Origin: JAEINY01 sp942490535 | GTDB lineage: Bacteria > Bacteroidota > Bacteroidia > Bacteroidales > Marinilabiliaceae | Direction: 5' to 3' | NCBI GenBank assembly: GCA_942490535.1 | Contig: CALNXQ010000002.1 | Location: 372,001-436,000, forward strand | Length of the DNA: 64,000 bases | Part shown: one piece after another, positions 25,547 to 34,183 of the stretch | Layout: each line of letters opens with the position of its first letter | Numbering within the stretch: the stretch's first letter is position 1 | Program-made: the position numbers and the translations under genes | Notes under the pieces: model-generated | The model's database searches: none | Told to the model about the DNA's origin: nothing | Seen by the model: only the letters and a program-made list of their open reading frames with translations

Positions 25547-28500
25547 ATGAGTATAAATTGGAACAACATAAGACCCTTAGAGAATTCTCAGAATGAAGGA
25601 TTTGAAGAATTAGTTTGTCAATTAGCAAGGAATGAAGATATTCCAAATAGAAAAGAATTCATTCGGAAAGGAAAACCAGATGCAGGAGTTGAGTGTCTTT
25701 GGACTCTTAATAATGATGACGAATTTGCATGGCAAGCAAAATTTTTCACGAATAGTATTGAGGAAAACCAATGGACACAAATTGACAAATCAGTTAAAAC
25801 GGTTCTAGACAAGCACCCTAATTTGAAAAAGTATTATATAGCGATTCCAAATGACCCACCAGATGCAAGGATTGAAGGGCAAACTTCAATGTTGGATAAA
25901 TGGAATTTAAGAGTTTCAAAATGGGAAGAATGGTCTGAAAATAAAGGATTGAGAGTTGAATTTATTCCTTGGTGGAGTTCCGATATAATTGAAAGATTGC
26001 AAAAACCTGAAAATATTGGTTTGACATACTTTTGGTTTAATAAAGAGGAATTTACAGATAAGTGGTGTATTGAGCAATCTGAACTATCTATTACAGATTT
26101 GGGCAAAAGGTATACGCCAAAACTAAACGTCAAACTAAAAATAGCTGAAATTTTTAACGGAATATCGAGAGATGAAAAGTTTAAAAGACAAGTAATAAAC
26201 CTCTTTGATGATTTACTGATTAAGGGTTCTAAAATAATTCCCAAATCAAAAGTTTTAGATTCCTACTCCTCAGATATTCAGAAGGAATTAAAAGCAATTC
26301 ATGTTTTGCTTGACGCTGTAAATTTTAAGGGAATTCAAACATTGCCTATTGACGCATTTTTAGAATTACTTAAAAATGCCAGTGAGATAGTATCTCATAT
26401 TAAGAACTACTATTTAGATGAGGAATCCAAGTTACAAGTTAAACCTGATGATTACAGATATTATAAGAAATTTGGATATGAGATAAGCCATATAAGAGAT
26501 TTTGAAAATTCGATTTATGAACTAACACGGTTTCTTGAAGGCACAACAATAAAACTAGCAAACCATCCATTTCTATTATTAGAAGGAGAAGCTGGTATTG
26601 GAAAATCACATTTGTTAGCTGATATAATAAGTACACGAACTAAAAATAATCTAATTAGCCTTTTCTTTTTAGGACAACATTTTGTTACAGATGAAGACCC
26701 TTGGACACAAATATTCAAAAAGAATAATATAAACTGTTCTGTAAATGAATTTTTAGGTGCACTTAACTCGAAAGCTCAAATTTCAGGACAACGGATAATT
26801 ATGTTTATAGATGCAATTAATGAGGGACGTGGTAAATATTTTTGGGATAAGAATATCAAAAGTTTTCTTTCCAAAATTAAAAAGTATGAATGGTTAGGTG
26901 TTGTAATCTCTATACGTACATCGTATTCTGAGTTAATTTTTCCAGAAGATGAAATTAAAGAAGATGAAATTATTAGATATACACACTACGGTTTTAGAAA
27001 TCAAGAGTATGAGGCTACAAAGCTGTTTTTCAACAATTACGGCATAGAGCTACCTAGTATTCCCCTATTGCATCCTGAATTCCAAAACCCATTATTCTTA
27101 TTACTATTCTGTGAGGGCTTAAATAAAGCTGGTTACACTAGAATTCCTGATGGTTTACAGGGTATAACAGCTATAATTGATTTTTTTATCAATAGCGTTA
27201 ATGATATCCTTTCAAAACCCTCTCGATTAGATTATCCGAAAAGCATAAACGTTGTTAGAAAAGCAGTAGAATCTTTAATCACCTACAAGATTGAAAATCA
27301 ATTAAGATACATTTCATATGAGCAGGCATTTATTTTAGTTAATAAAATATCACAAGAATTTAGTACGAAAAGAGGTTTGCTTGATGAATTAATATCTGAA
27401 GGAATACTTTCTAAAAACTTGTTTTGGAATCCTGAAAAACAATATGAAGAAGGAGTCTATTTAGCCTATGAACGTTTTGAAGACCACCTAACATCGACAT
27501 ACATTTTAAATGCAAACCCTGAATTAGAAGAAGCCTTTAAAGAAGATGGAAATCTTTACCACTTAGTTAAGGATGAACATTCTTGCCATATGAATAAAGG
27601 AGTAATCGAAGCTCTTTCAATTCAACTTCCTGAAAAAAATGGAAAAGAGTTTTATGAATATGTTCCTCATGTCAAGGATAGTTACCCTATAATTGAATGT
27701 TTTGTACAAAGCTTATTATGGCGAAAAACTGAAACAACTACAGAAAAGCTTGTCGGATATGTGAATTCTACTGTACTCAAATATCAAGGTACTCATAATT
27801 TGTTTTGGGATACAATTTTATCTGTAACATCTATTCCCAACCATTATTTTAACGCTTATTCATTGCATAAAAATCTTATCGGTATCAGCCTACCAGACAG
27901 GGATGCTTGGTGGACAATTTACCTTAAACATCAATTATATGATGAATCAGCAGTTAAGAGACTTATTGATTGGGCGTGGAATACTCATGATAAAAGCCAT
28001 ATTTCAGACGAATCAATAAAGTTGACAGCAATAACCCTATCATGGTTTCACACAAGTACGAATAGAAAACTACGTGATTCTTCTACAAAAGCCTTGATTT
28101 GTCTTTTAGAAAATAGAATTCATGTACTGATAGAACTACTAAAGGAATTTGAAAATGTCAATGATCCCTATATTTATGAAAGGTTGTTTGCAGTTGCATA
28201 TGGCTGTTCAATTAGAACAGAACAAACCGAAATTTTAAATGAACTGAGCAGCTATGTCTATGAAACAATATTTAAGGATAAATCGGAGGTTTATCCACAT
28301 ATTCTTTTAAGAGATTATGCAAGGGGGGTTATTGAATTCACTTCTTATCTTGGTTATGATTTAGGTTTTGACATTTCTGAATCAAGACCTCCGTATAAAA
28401 GTACTTTTCCAGAAACGTTCCCCACAGATGAAGAAATTGATGAAAAGTATGAGTTTGATTATAAATCAAAGGATTTTAAAAAACACTATTGGGCGCAAAA

Positions 28501-29782
28501 TGATATTCTTAGTTCTATGATTACCGAATATGGTAGAGGAACAGGTGGTTATGGAGATTTTGGTCGATATACTTTTCAAAGTGCATTACAAACTTGGGAT
28601 GTTGATGAAAATGCTTTAAGCAATCTTGCTGTAGAATGGATATTTGAAAAATATGGCTATGATAAAGATAAGCATGGAGAATTTGATAGAGAAATTGGTT
28701 CAGATAGAGGTCGAAATACAATTCCTCATGAACGAATAGGTAAAAAATATCAATGGATTGCACTTTATGAGATGCTTGCAAGAGTTTCCGATAATTGTAA
28801 AAAATACGCAGATTGGAGTTATAGACATGAGGAGGAAGAAGAGTACCAAGGCCCTTGGATTCCTTATGTTAGGGATATTGACCCTACAATGTTAATATAT
28901 AAGACTGGAAGTTATGATGACGAAAAACCTAACGACTTCTGGTGGTCACAGGTAAAATATGCGAATTGGGAATTAGATAATAAGGAATGGGCAAAACTGA
29001 GTGATGACCTTCCATGTTCAAAGGAACTAATAAATGTTGTCGACAAAAATAAAGAGGAATGGTTTATACTTGAAGGTTATCCAGAGTGGGCAGAATCAAA
29101 GAAAGTTGGAGATGAGAAGTGGGATAAACCTCATAAAAGGATGTGGTATCAACTTAGAAGTTATTTAATTGCAGAAGCTGACTATGAGAAAATGAAAGAT
29201 TGGGCGTCAAATCAAGACTTTATGGGGCGATGGATGCCAGAAAGCTCGAGTAGATATGAAGTTTTTAGCAGAGAATATTATTGGTCGCCTGCTTACAATT
29301 ATTTTAATGACAAGGAGTATTATGGAGGAATGGAACTTCGAGAAGTACATGATAATACATCTGGTGAATATATCGGTGATGCTATTTTAACTACAAATGA
29401 CTTTTTATGGGAAGAAGAATTTGATAAGTCTAAAGAAGATACTATTAGCTTTCTTAAACCATCAAAACATATCTTTGAAAATATGAAATTGGTGTTTTCT
29501 AAAAAAGAAGGTGAGTTTATTGACGAAAAAGGTGAGATAATATGTTTTGAACCTTCGGTACACTTTGATTCTAAACCTTATTTATTAATTAAAAAAGAGC
29601 CATTTATTAAGTTCTTAAAAGAAAGCAGCCTAAAAATACTCTGGACAGTTTTAGGTGAGAAAAATATAATAGGAGGTCATTCAAACAAAGACGTTTTTTA
29701 TGACAGGTTACAAGTAAGTGGAGTGTATTATTTAAATGGAAGTAATGAGGTTGAAGGAAATATTAATTCGAAAATTACCTAA
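25547..29782 (+). CDS. Avs-like STAND NTPase with Mrr-like nuclease domain
   Basis: 1411 residues, the largest gene of the element. Residues about 1-120 look like an Mrr-type restriction-endonuclease fold: NEGFEELVCQLA, then GKPDAGVE (Asp45, Glu49), then AWQAKFF with the Q-x-K motif (Gln63, Lys65). A STAND-type NTPase follows, with Walker A LLEGEAGIGKSHLLADI near residue 347, Walker B IIMFIDAINEGRG near 418, and a sensor-type strand WLGVVISIRTSYSE. The C-terminal ~800 residues are helical, ending with the Trp/Tyr-rich region GRWMPESSSRYEVFSREYYW. This is the architecture of AVAST (Avs) antiphage proteins, which sense phage terminase or portal and degrade DNA. I cannot decide between Avs2 and Avs4 by eye. 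Confidence 0.82.
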   Translation: MSINWNNIRPLENSQNEGFEELVCQLARNEDIPNRKEFIRKGKPDAGVECLWTLNNDDEFAWQAKFFTNSIEENQWTQIDKSVKTVLDKHPNLKKYYIAIPNDPPDARIEGQTSMLDKWNLRVSKWEEWSENKGLRVEFIPWWSSDIIERLQKPENIGLTYFWFNKEEFTDKWCIEQSELSITDLGKRYTPKLNVKLKIAEIFNGISRDEKFKRQVINLFDDLLIKGSKIIPKSKVLDSYSSDIQKELKAIHVLLDAVNFKGIQTLPIDAFLELLKNASEIVSHIKNYYLDEESKLQVKPDDYRYYKKFGYEISHIRDFENSIYELTRFLEGTTIKLANHPFLLLEGEAGIGKSHLLADIISTRTKNNLISLFFLGQHFVTDEDPWTQIFKKNNINCSVNEFLGALNSKAQISGQRIIMFIDAINEGRGKYFWDKNIKSFLSKIKKYEWLGVVISIRTSYSELIFPEDEIKEDEIIRYTHYGFRNQEYEATKLFFNNYGIELPSIPLLHPEFQNPLFLLLFCEGLNKAGYTRIPDGLQGITAIIDFFINSVNDILSKPSRLDYPKSINVVRKAVESLITYKIENQLRYISYEQAFILVNKISQEFSTKRGLLDELISEGILSKNLFWNPEKQYEEGVYLAYERFEDHLTSTYILNANPELEEAFKEDGNLYHLVKDEHSCHMNKGVIEALSIQLPEKNGKEFYEYVPHVKDSYPIIECFVQSLLWRKTETTTEKLVGYVNSTVLKYQGTHNLFWDTILSVTSIPNHYFNAYSLHKNLIGISLPDRDAWWTIYLKHQLYDESAVKRLIDWAWNTHDKSHISDESIKLTAITLSWFHTSTNRKLRDSSTKALICLLENRIHVLIELLKEFENVNDPYIYERLFAVAYGCSIRTEQTEILNELSSYVYETIFKDKSEVYPHILLRDYARGVIEFTSYLGYDLGFDISESRPPYKSTFPETFPTDEEIDEKYEFDYKSKDFKKHYWAQNDILSSMITEYGRGTGGYGDFGRYTFQSALQTWDVDENALSNLAVEWIFEKYGYDKDKHGEFDREIGSDRGRNTIPHERIGKKYQWIALYEMLARVSDNCKKYADWSYRHEEEEEYQGPWIPYVRDIDPTMLIYKTGSYDDEKPNDFWWSQVKYANWELDNKEWAKLSDDLPCSKELINVVDKNKEEWFILEGYPEWAESKKVGDEKWDKPHKRMWYQLRSYLIAEADYEKMKDWASNQDFMGRWMPESSSRYEVFSREYYWSPAYNYFNDKEYYGGMELREVHDNTSGEYIGDAILTTNDFLWEEEFDKSKEDTISFLKPSKHIFENMKLVFSKKEGEFIDEKGEIICFEPSVHFDSKPYLLIKKEPFIKFLKESSLKILWTVLGEKNIIGGHSNKDVFYDRLQVSGVYYLNGSNEVEGNINSKIT

Positions 29783-30080
29783 CGCTATAAAACCATGCAC
29801 ATTGTTAAGTCGCTCTAAAATGCCATCGCACAACAAAAACTTGTCCAAAAGTATGTCTTTTACTGATGCTTTTTTGCCACCCATAAAAACTTTTTTTGGA
29901 GGGAACAGCAATGCTTTGCATGGACGCATTAACAATTGTAAAGAATTGATATTTAACAACAACTAGATATCAATAGCTAACAAATGAAAAGTTTGTCAGC
30001 CCATCCATGTAATCATCCTTTCAGTTGCTAATTGGATGCTTTTTTCACCTTCTTACACTTCATTATTAATATTTGATACT
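29783..30080. other. Intergenic region between two defence-like genes
   Basis: 298 bp. It starts with CCTAACGC around the stop codon and contains GC-poor partial repeats (CCATGC near 29792, GCATGG near 29917; ATTGTTAA and TTAACAAT). No gene is called; a 76-codon frame at 29736-29966 overlaps the Avs-like gene out of frame. Confidence 0.4.
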
Positions 30081-32966
30081 ATGAAAGCAAACCCAATATT
30101 TACAGACAATTTTCTATCTCATTATATTTCAGATTTTAGGTTTTCTTCTGTTTCTGATATGAGAGGAATATTACTTATTATTAAAAGTTTTGTTCAAGAA
30201 TTAGAATCTGGAAAACTTGAAGCACTTAAAGAGGAAGAAATAAAATCACGGTTCATTACTCAATTTTTTGGAGACGTATTGGGATTTAATTATGGCAATT
30301 CGAATGAATGGCTATTGCGAGAAGAAAAGAAATCAATCATTGATGGAAAAAAATCTGATGGTGCTTTAGGATACTTTTATAAAGAAGGCAATAATGATGA
30401 TGTCAGAGCAGTTATTGAATTTAAAGATGCGAAAACAAAGATTGATTCAAAACAAAACAGAAGAGGTGAGCAGACGCCTGTAGAGCAGGGTTTTTCTTAT
30501 GCTCCAACAATGGGAGGGAATTGTAAATGGGTTATTGTATCAAACATTAAGGAAACTAGATTTTATGTTTCAACTGACAGCTCAAAATATCAATCTTTTT
30601 TTCTTAAAGATTTAGTTAATGAAGATAAATTAAAAGAGTTACTGTTTCTATTTCACAAAGATAGGTTTATTAAGAAAAGTGGTAGTTCACAGACTGACCG
30701 TTTGTTAGAAAAAACAAAATTACTTTCTGAGAAACAAGATTTGCCAATTCACATTATCGATAGGTTATATAATTGCATTCATAAATTTGAAGGTCTCGGT
30801 TTTGTTGACCCCAACTACATAGCAACTCTTTTTCCATTCAATATTTTAGATGAGCATGTATGGCAATATTATAACCGTAACTTGTTTACAATAAATCCAG
30901 ATATTTATAATCTTTTAATGGAAATTGAAATTGAAGATAGTGAATTGGTAATTTCTGAATCCTTAAAAGATGATATTTCAACTTCTAATGTAATTGATGC
31001 AAGAAATAAACTTGAGTCGATATTTAGATTCCTTAATCATTGTATGATTGATGAAATAAGTGTTGTAAAGGACTATAAACAAATTGAAGCGCAAAATACA
31101 AGAACAATTGGCTTTAGTACAAGGCACAGGTTTCATTTTAAGGATAAAGAGGAAGGAATTACAAAAAGAATTCAGCTATTAGAAAACAAAGAGTGTGATT
31201 GTTTAAGTTGTAACTTCAGAAGCTTAAACTTTAAAAAGTTACTTGAAAAACTAAAAGCTGGAATAGGCAATGAAAATTTAGGCACCACCGAGTATGCATT
31301 CGGAAATTATTTAGTAGCCTCAAATAATTACAAGGATGCATATAACATTTTAAAAGCCATTGAAAAACAAGCAAAAGGAAGGGAATCTAAAGAAATTGAG
31401 TACTTTCTCTGTAAGCTAAATATCAAATATTTGCACAATCTTATAAATGATTATCAATATTCTGATAGTGGGGAGATTTTAAATGATATAAAATCAATTG
31501 ATTTAGATAAAGTCATTTATGATGAAATTGAATTCAGTGTTGATACGGAAGTTAAAAACTACTTAATCAGAATAAAAGAGGACAAGTTAATTTATAAGCT
31601 ACAAGATGAAATTGAGGAGATTGTATTTCAAATAGAAAAACTTAAAAACCTTTATGACAATGGAGGCATGCAACACACCGGGCCAAATTTACCTCTTAAT
31701 TTATCGCTGGCATATTTCTCTCTTTATTTGCATGTAAATAGAAACTTTATCTTTTATGATGTCTTTAATAGGTATAAATCCCTAACAGAAAAAGTTTTTA
31801 AAGGACTTGTCATTAGTTATAATACAAAAGAAATTGGGATAACTGAATTCAATGAGTTTTTCCTAACAGAAGCAATACTTCATATTAGCCCAAAAGACTT
31901 ACAGAGTGTTTTAAAAGATAATAAAGAATTAAAATCTAGCAATGATTGTATAAATAGCCTAATACAAAAGCTTAATAATTTTACGACATCATATTTCAAT
32001 GATGGTATATTTAATGATCCTTTTAAAAGTTCGTTGATTGAAGAATATTTAACTAATTATAGGTTTAGAGCTACTTATAGAAATATCTTCTCAAATCTGT
32101 TTACTATTCTTAGAAGGTTAGATATTGATAAAGAACAATTCAGCAGTTCTAAAAAATCATTAATAAAGTTCTTAAAAATAGAAACAGAATTAGCATGGAA
32201 TGATTTAAAACAATTCTCAATTTTTCTTACAGATAAAGGCTTTTTATTTACCCCTGAAGAGTTGATGGATATTTTAAAGATTGCCATTGGTAGATATGAA
32301 TTTTATAATACTAAATACACAGATTTGATAGAAACTACTTCTATTGTGATAGGAAAGTTTTATTCTAATCATGAAATCGAGAATACAAAACTAGTTCAAA
32401 CTGCAATTTTAAAAAGTAGCTCTGATGATGGTAAACGGGCAAATTACTCTCACCTATTACATTTAATCAAGATATGTAATAAAAAATGCAAATCAATATT
32501 AATTGAAGCGATAGAAAATGAGCTAAATAACAATTTTAATAGTGATTTTTATTTTGACTTACTTCTTAACTCAGATTATAAATACAATTCAAAAGGATAC
32601 TTCCAAAAATATTGTGATTATATAAATCAACACAAAGGAAATGGTGTATACAAATATGGGATTCTAAAGCTTACTGATGTCCTATTCATCAGGTTAGCGC
32701 ATTTAATCTATAAATTCAACATTGACTTTGAAATGGACGAATTAAAAGGATTTACTAATCTTAATGACTTCGAGAGGTGGCTTTTAAATCCTAATACTTT
32801 CAATTATAAATACTTTAATGCGGACTGGCTTTTAGACTGCAATAAACCTTTGTTCCTAAATAGATTAAAAGGCAATAGAAATATTGCTTATGCACTTGAT
32901 AAAAAACTTAAGGATTCTTTTAATTCAGAATTAGCCAGTATCAAATACAAATATTTCGAGAATTAA
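30081..32966 (+). CDS. PD-(D/E)XK nuclease-like N-terminus fused to a large helical region
   Basis: 961 residues from the ATG at 30081 (MKANPIFTDN); an ATG at 30036 would add 15 atypical residues. Residues about 1-220 resemble the restriction domain of type I/IIG enzymes: EEEIKSRFITQFFGDVLGF, then KKSDGALGYF (Asp near 91), then AVIEFKDAK (Glu near 112, Lys near 114), then PVEQGFSYA and CKWVIVSNIKETRFYV. No methyltransferase motif (NPPY or SAM motif) follows. Residues about 220-961 are helical and repeat-like, with a CDCLSC cluster near 371-377 and TPR-like YLVASNNYKDAYNILKAI. This suggests a stand-alone nuclease with a sensor half. Defence is inferred from the fold and the neighbours. Confidence 0.72.
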   Translation: MKANPIFTDNFLSHYISDFRFSSVSDMRGILLIIKSFVQELESGKLEALKEEEIKSRFITQFFGDVLGFNYGNSNEWLLREEKKSIIDGKKSDGALGYFYKEGNNDDVRAVIEFKDAKTKIDSKQNRRGEQTPVEQGFSYAPTMGGNCKWVIVSNIKETRFYVSTDSSKYQSFFLKDLVNEDKLKELLFLFHKDRFIKKSGSSQTDRLLEKTKLLSEKQDLPIHIIDRLYNCIHKFEGLGFVDPNYIATLFPFNILDEHVWQYYNRNLFTINPDIYNLLMEIEIEDSELVISESLKDDISTSNVIDARNKLESIFRFLNHCMIDEISVVKDYKQIEAQNTRTIGFSTRHRFHFKDKEEGITKRIQLLENKECDCLSCNFRSLNFKKLLEKLKAGIGNENLGTTEYAFGNYLVASNNYKDAYNILKAIEKQAKGRESKEIEYFLCKLNIKYLHNLINDYQYSDSGEILNDIKSIDLDKVIYDEIEFSVDTEVKNYLIRIKEDKLIYKLQDEIEEIVFQIEKLKNLYDNGGMQHTGPNLPLNLSLAYFSLYLHVNRNFIFYDVFNRYKSLTEKVFKGLVISYNTKEIGITEFNEFFLTEAILHISPKDLQSVLKDNKELKSSNDCINSLIQKLNNFTTSYFNDGIFNDPFKSSLIEEYLTNYRFRATYRNIFSNLFTILRRLDIDKEQFSSSKKSLIKFLKIETELAWNDLKQFSIFLTDKGFLFTPEELMDILKIAIGRYEFYNTKYTDLIETTSIVIGKFYSNHEIENTKLVQTAILKSSSDDGKRANYSHLLHLIKICNKKCKSILIEAIENELNNNFNSDFYFDLLLNSDYKYNSKGYFQKYCDYINQHKGNGVYKYGILKLTDVLFIRLAHLIYKFNIDFEMDELKGFTNLNDFERWLLNPNTFNYKYFNADWLLDCNKPLFLNRLKGNRNIAYALDKKLKDSFNSELASIKYKYFEN

Positions 32967-33095
32967 TATGATACAAAAAAGTATACCTATCATCCTTATA
33001 TATAACCAATGACAGGAAAAGTTGTAAATATCAAAGTATGTATGTTGCCCATTTCAATTCCACCAATTCACTATCACCAATAAATCGCATTAAAC

Positions 33096-33809
33096 ATGAA
33101 TAAAATAGAGAATTCATCATTATACCACCTTATAATGGAAACTCTGACAAAAGGTGTTCCTATAAATACGAAGGGTAAATCACCTGGTTTTGATATCAGT
33201 AATGATAAAAGGAAATATATACACAATGCGTTTCAAAATGTAATTTCAATGGCTTCCATACACAAGGAGTTATTGGTAACACAGTCACTATTGAAAATAG
33301 ACCTGAATTCGAAGGCATTAGATGAATGTGGAGTTAGTAATGCTGATTATTTGAAATTGCTCCTCAGTCACAAATTCATAAAAACCTCAACAATTCTAGA
33401 CAGATCTATAATATTTGTTTCAGATATATTTAGGTTAGGAGTTCCTCATAAAAGTGCAACTTTAAAGAATCTGCGTGAGAATGAATTCACAAAACATACG
33501 GAATCATACAAAATTCTTCATGAATTTAACAAACAAATTACTGACCTAATTACTACTCGAAACAAGATTGTTCATAGAGGTGAACTAGAGGATGATTTAG
33601 TTGATATCATATATGGCTCTGAATATATGTATCAGTTTGTTGAAGGGCCTTCCTTGAAAGAAAGAGAATCAACCTTAAAAGCAGTTTTTGAGTATAAAAA
33701 ACTGGAATTAAAGGACAACAATGAAATGGTTGAAAGTTTTTTGCTAAGTCTATTTGATTCATTAATTCCTGTTTTTAACGAGAAGATAAGGCTCTTTGAT
33801 AAATACTAA
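33096..33809 (+). CDS. HEPN-like helical protein
   Basis: 237 residues, all-helical by composition. The segment LITTRNKIVHRGEL carries an R-x4-H motif, the signature of HEPN RNases and related helical domains. An upstream helix pair (SHKFIKTSTILDRSIIFVSD) is also HEPN-like. HEPN domains act as RNA-cleaving toxins or effectors in toxin-antitoxin, abortive-infection and CRISPR systems, but many are inactive. No nucleotidyltransferase antitoxin gene is next to it. It is the last gene before attR, 129 bp after the nuclease-like gene. Confidence 0.6.
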   Translation: MNKIENSSLYHLIMETLTKGVPINTKGKSPGFDISNDKRKYIHNAFQNVISMASIHKELLVTQSLLKIDLNSKALDECGVSNADYLKLLLSHKFIKTSTILDRSIIFVSDIFRLGVPHKSATLKNLRENEFTKHTESYKILHEFNKQITDLITTRNKIVHRGELEDDLVDIIYGSEYMYQFVEGPSLKERESTLKAVFEYKKLELKDNNEMVESFLLSLFDSLIPVFNEKIRLFDKY

Positions 33810-33865
33810 CTCCAAAATAAAGTTTTTTCGAAACAAAGGTTCAATCCCCTTTGGTACACAAAAAC

Positions 33866-33884
33866 GCTTCACCCCTGTTTCACC
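33866..33884. promoter_or_regulatory. Putative integrase arm-type sites (right)
   Basis: GCTTCACC and GTTTCACC in direct repeat, 11 bp apart, 59 bp inside attR. The same octamer occurs at the left end (16121-16168). Confidence 0.4.
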
Positions 33885-33942
33885 TTAATTAAATATAATG
33901 CCATATACACTTATATATCTGTGTATTAGAAAATACAATACA

Positions 33943-33959
33943 ATCCCCTGCAGCTCCAC
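33943..33959 (+). other. attR
   Basis: ATCCCCTGCAGCTCCAC, matching attL at 16 of 17 positions. It marks the right border; core genes resume to the right. Confidence 0.85.
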
Positions 33960-34124
33960 TTTTCCTACTTGCACATCTGTGCAAACTTCGCAAACAGACT
34001 ACTCCACACAAGTAATAATAACACCTCCCAATGCACTTCCTCAGAATCCGGAAGGTCATTTGCGGTGACTTGTGTTTCATCCATCATGATAGATACGTTG
34101 ATAGACCTCAATAAAGTAATGAAA

Positions 34125-34152
34125 AGCCTGAAGACTTCATCATCCTCAGGCT
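34125..34152 (-). terminator. Probable terminator of the transglutaminase-like gene
   Basis: AGCCTGA / TCAGGCT stem, read on the minus strand and followed by TTTTC. It lies 32 bp past the stop. The rest of 33960-34183 holds only the small palindrome TTGCACA-TC-TGTGCAA and no gene. Confidence 0.55.
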
Positions 34153-34183
34153 ACAATGTATTTTATCCCTTAAACAAAATACG

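Larger units (their letters stand above)
16004..33959. mobile_element. Integrated genetic element in ssrA
   Basis: About 17.95 kb bounded by a 17-bp direct repeat (16/17 identical) whose left copy is the 3' end of the tmRNA gene. A tyrosine integrase is the first gene inside. The interior is visibly more AT-rich than both flanks and lacks housekeeping genes. It carries a replication/mobilisation-like left half (integrase, HTH protein, DUF3987 ATPase, repeat cluster, zinc-finger/RecA-like protein), an IS and a defence-like right half. I see no relaxase, type IV secretion or phage structural gene, so it may be mobilisable rather than self-transmissible. Confidence 0.9.

Noticed and set aside
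29736..29966. 76-codon plus-strand frame after the Avs-like gene
   Set aside because: It starts out of frame inside the Avs-like gene and has no recognisable composition or neighbour coupling.
33837..33860. GGTTCAATCCCCTTTGGTAC looks like a tRNA T-arm and 3' end
   Set aside because: No matching acceptor, D-arm or anticodon stem upstream; could be a relic, but nothing supports a tRNA gene.
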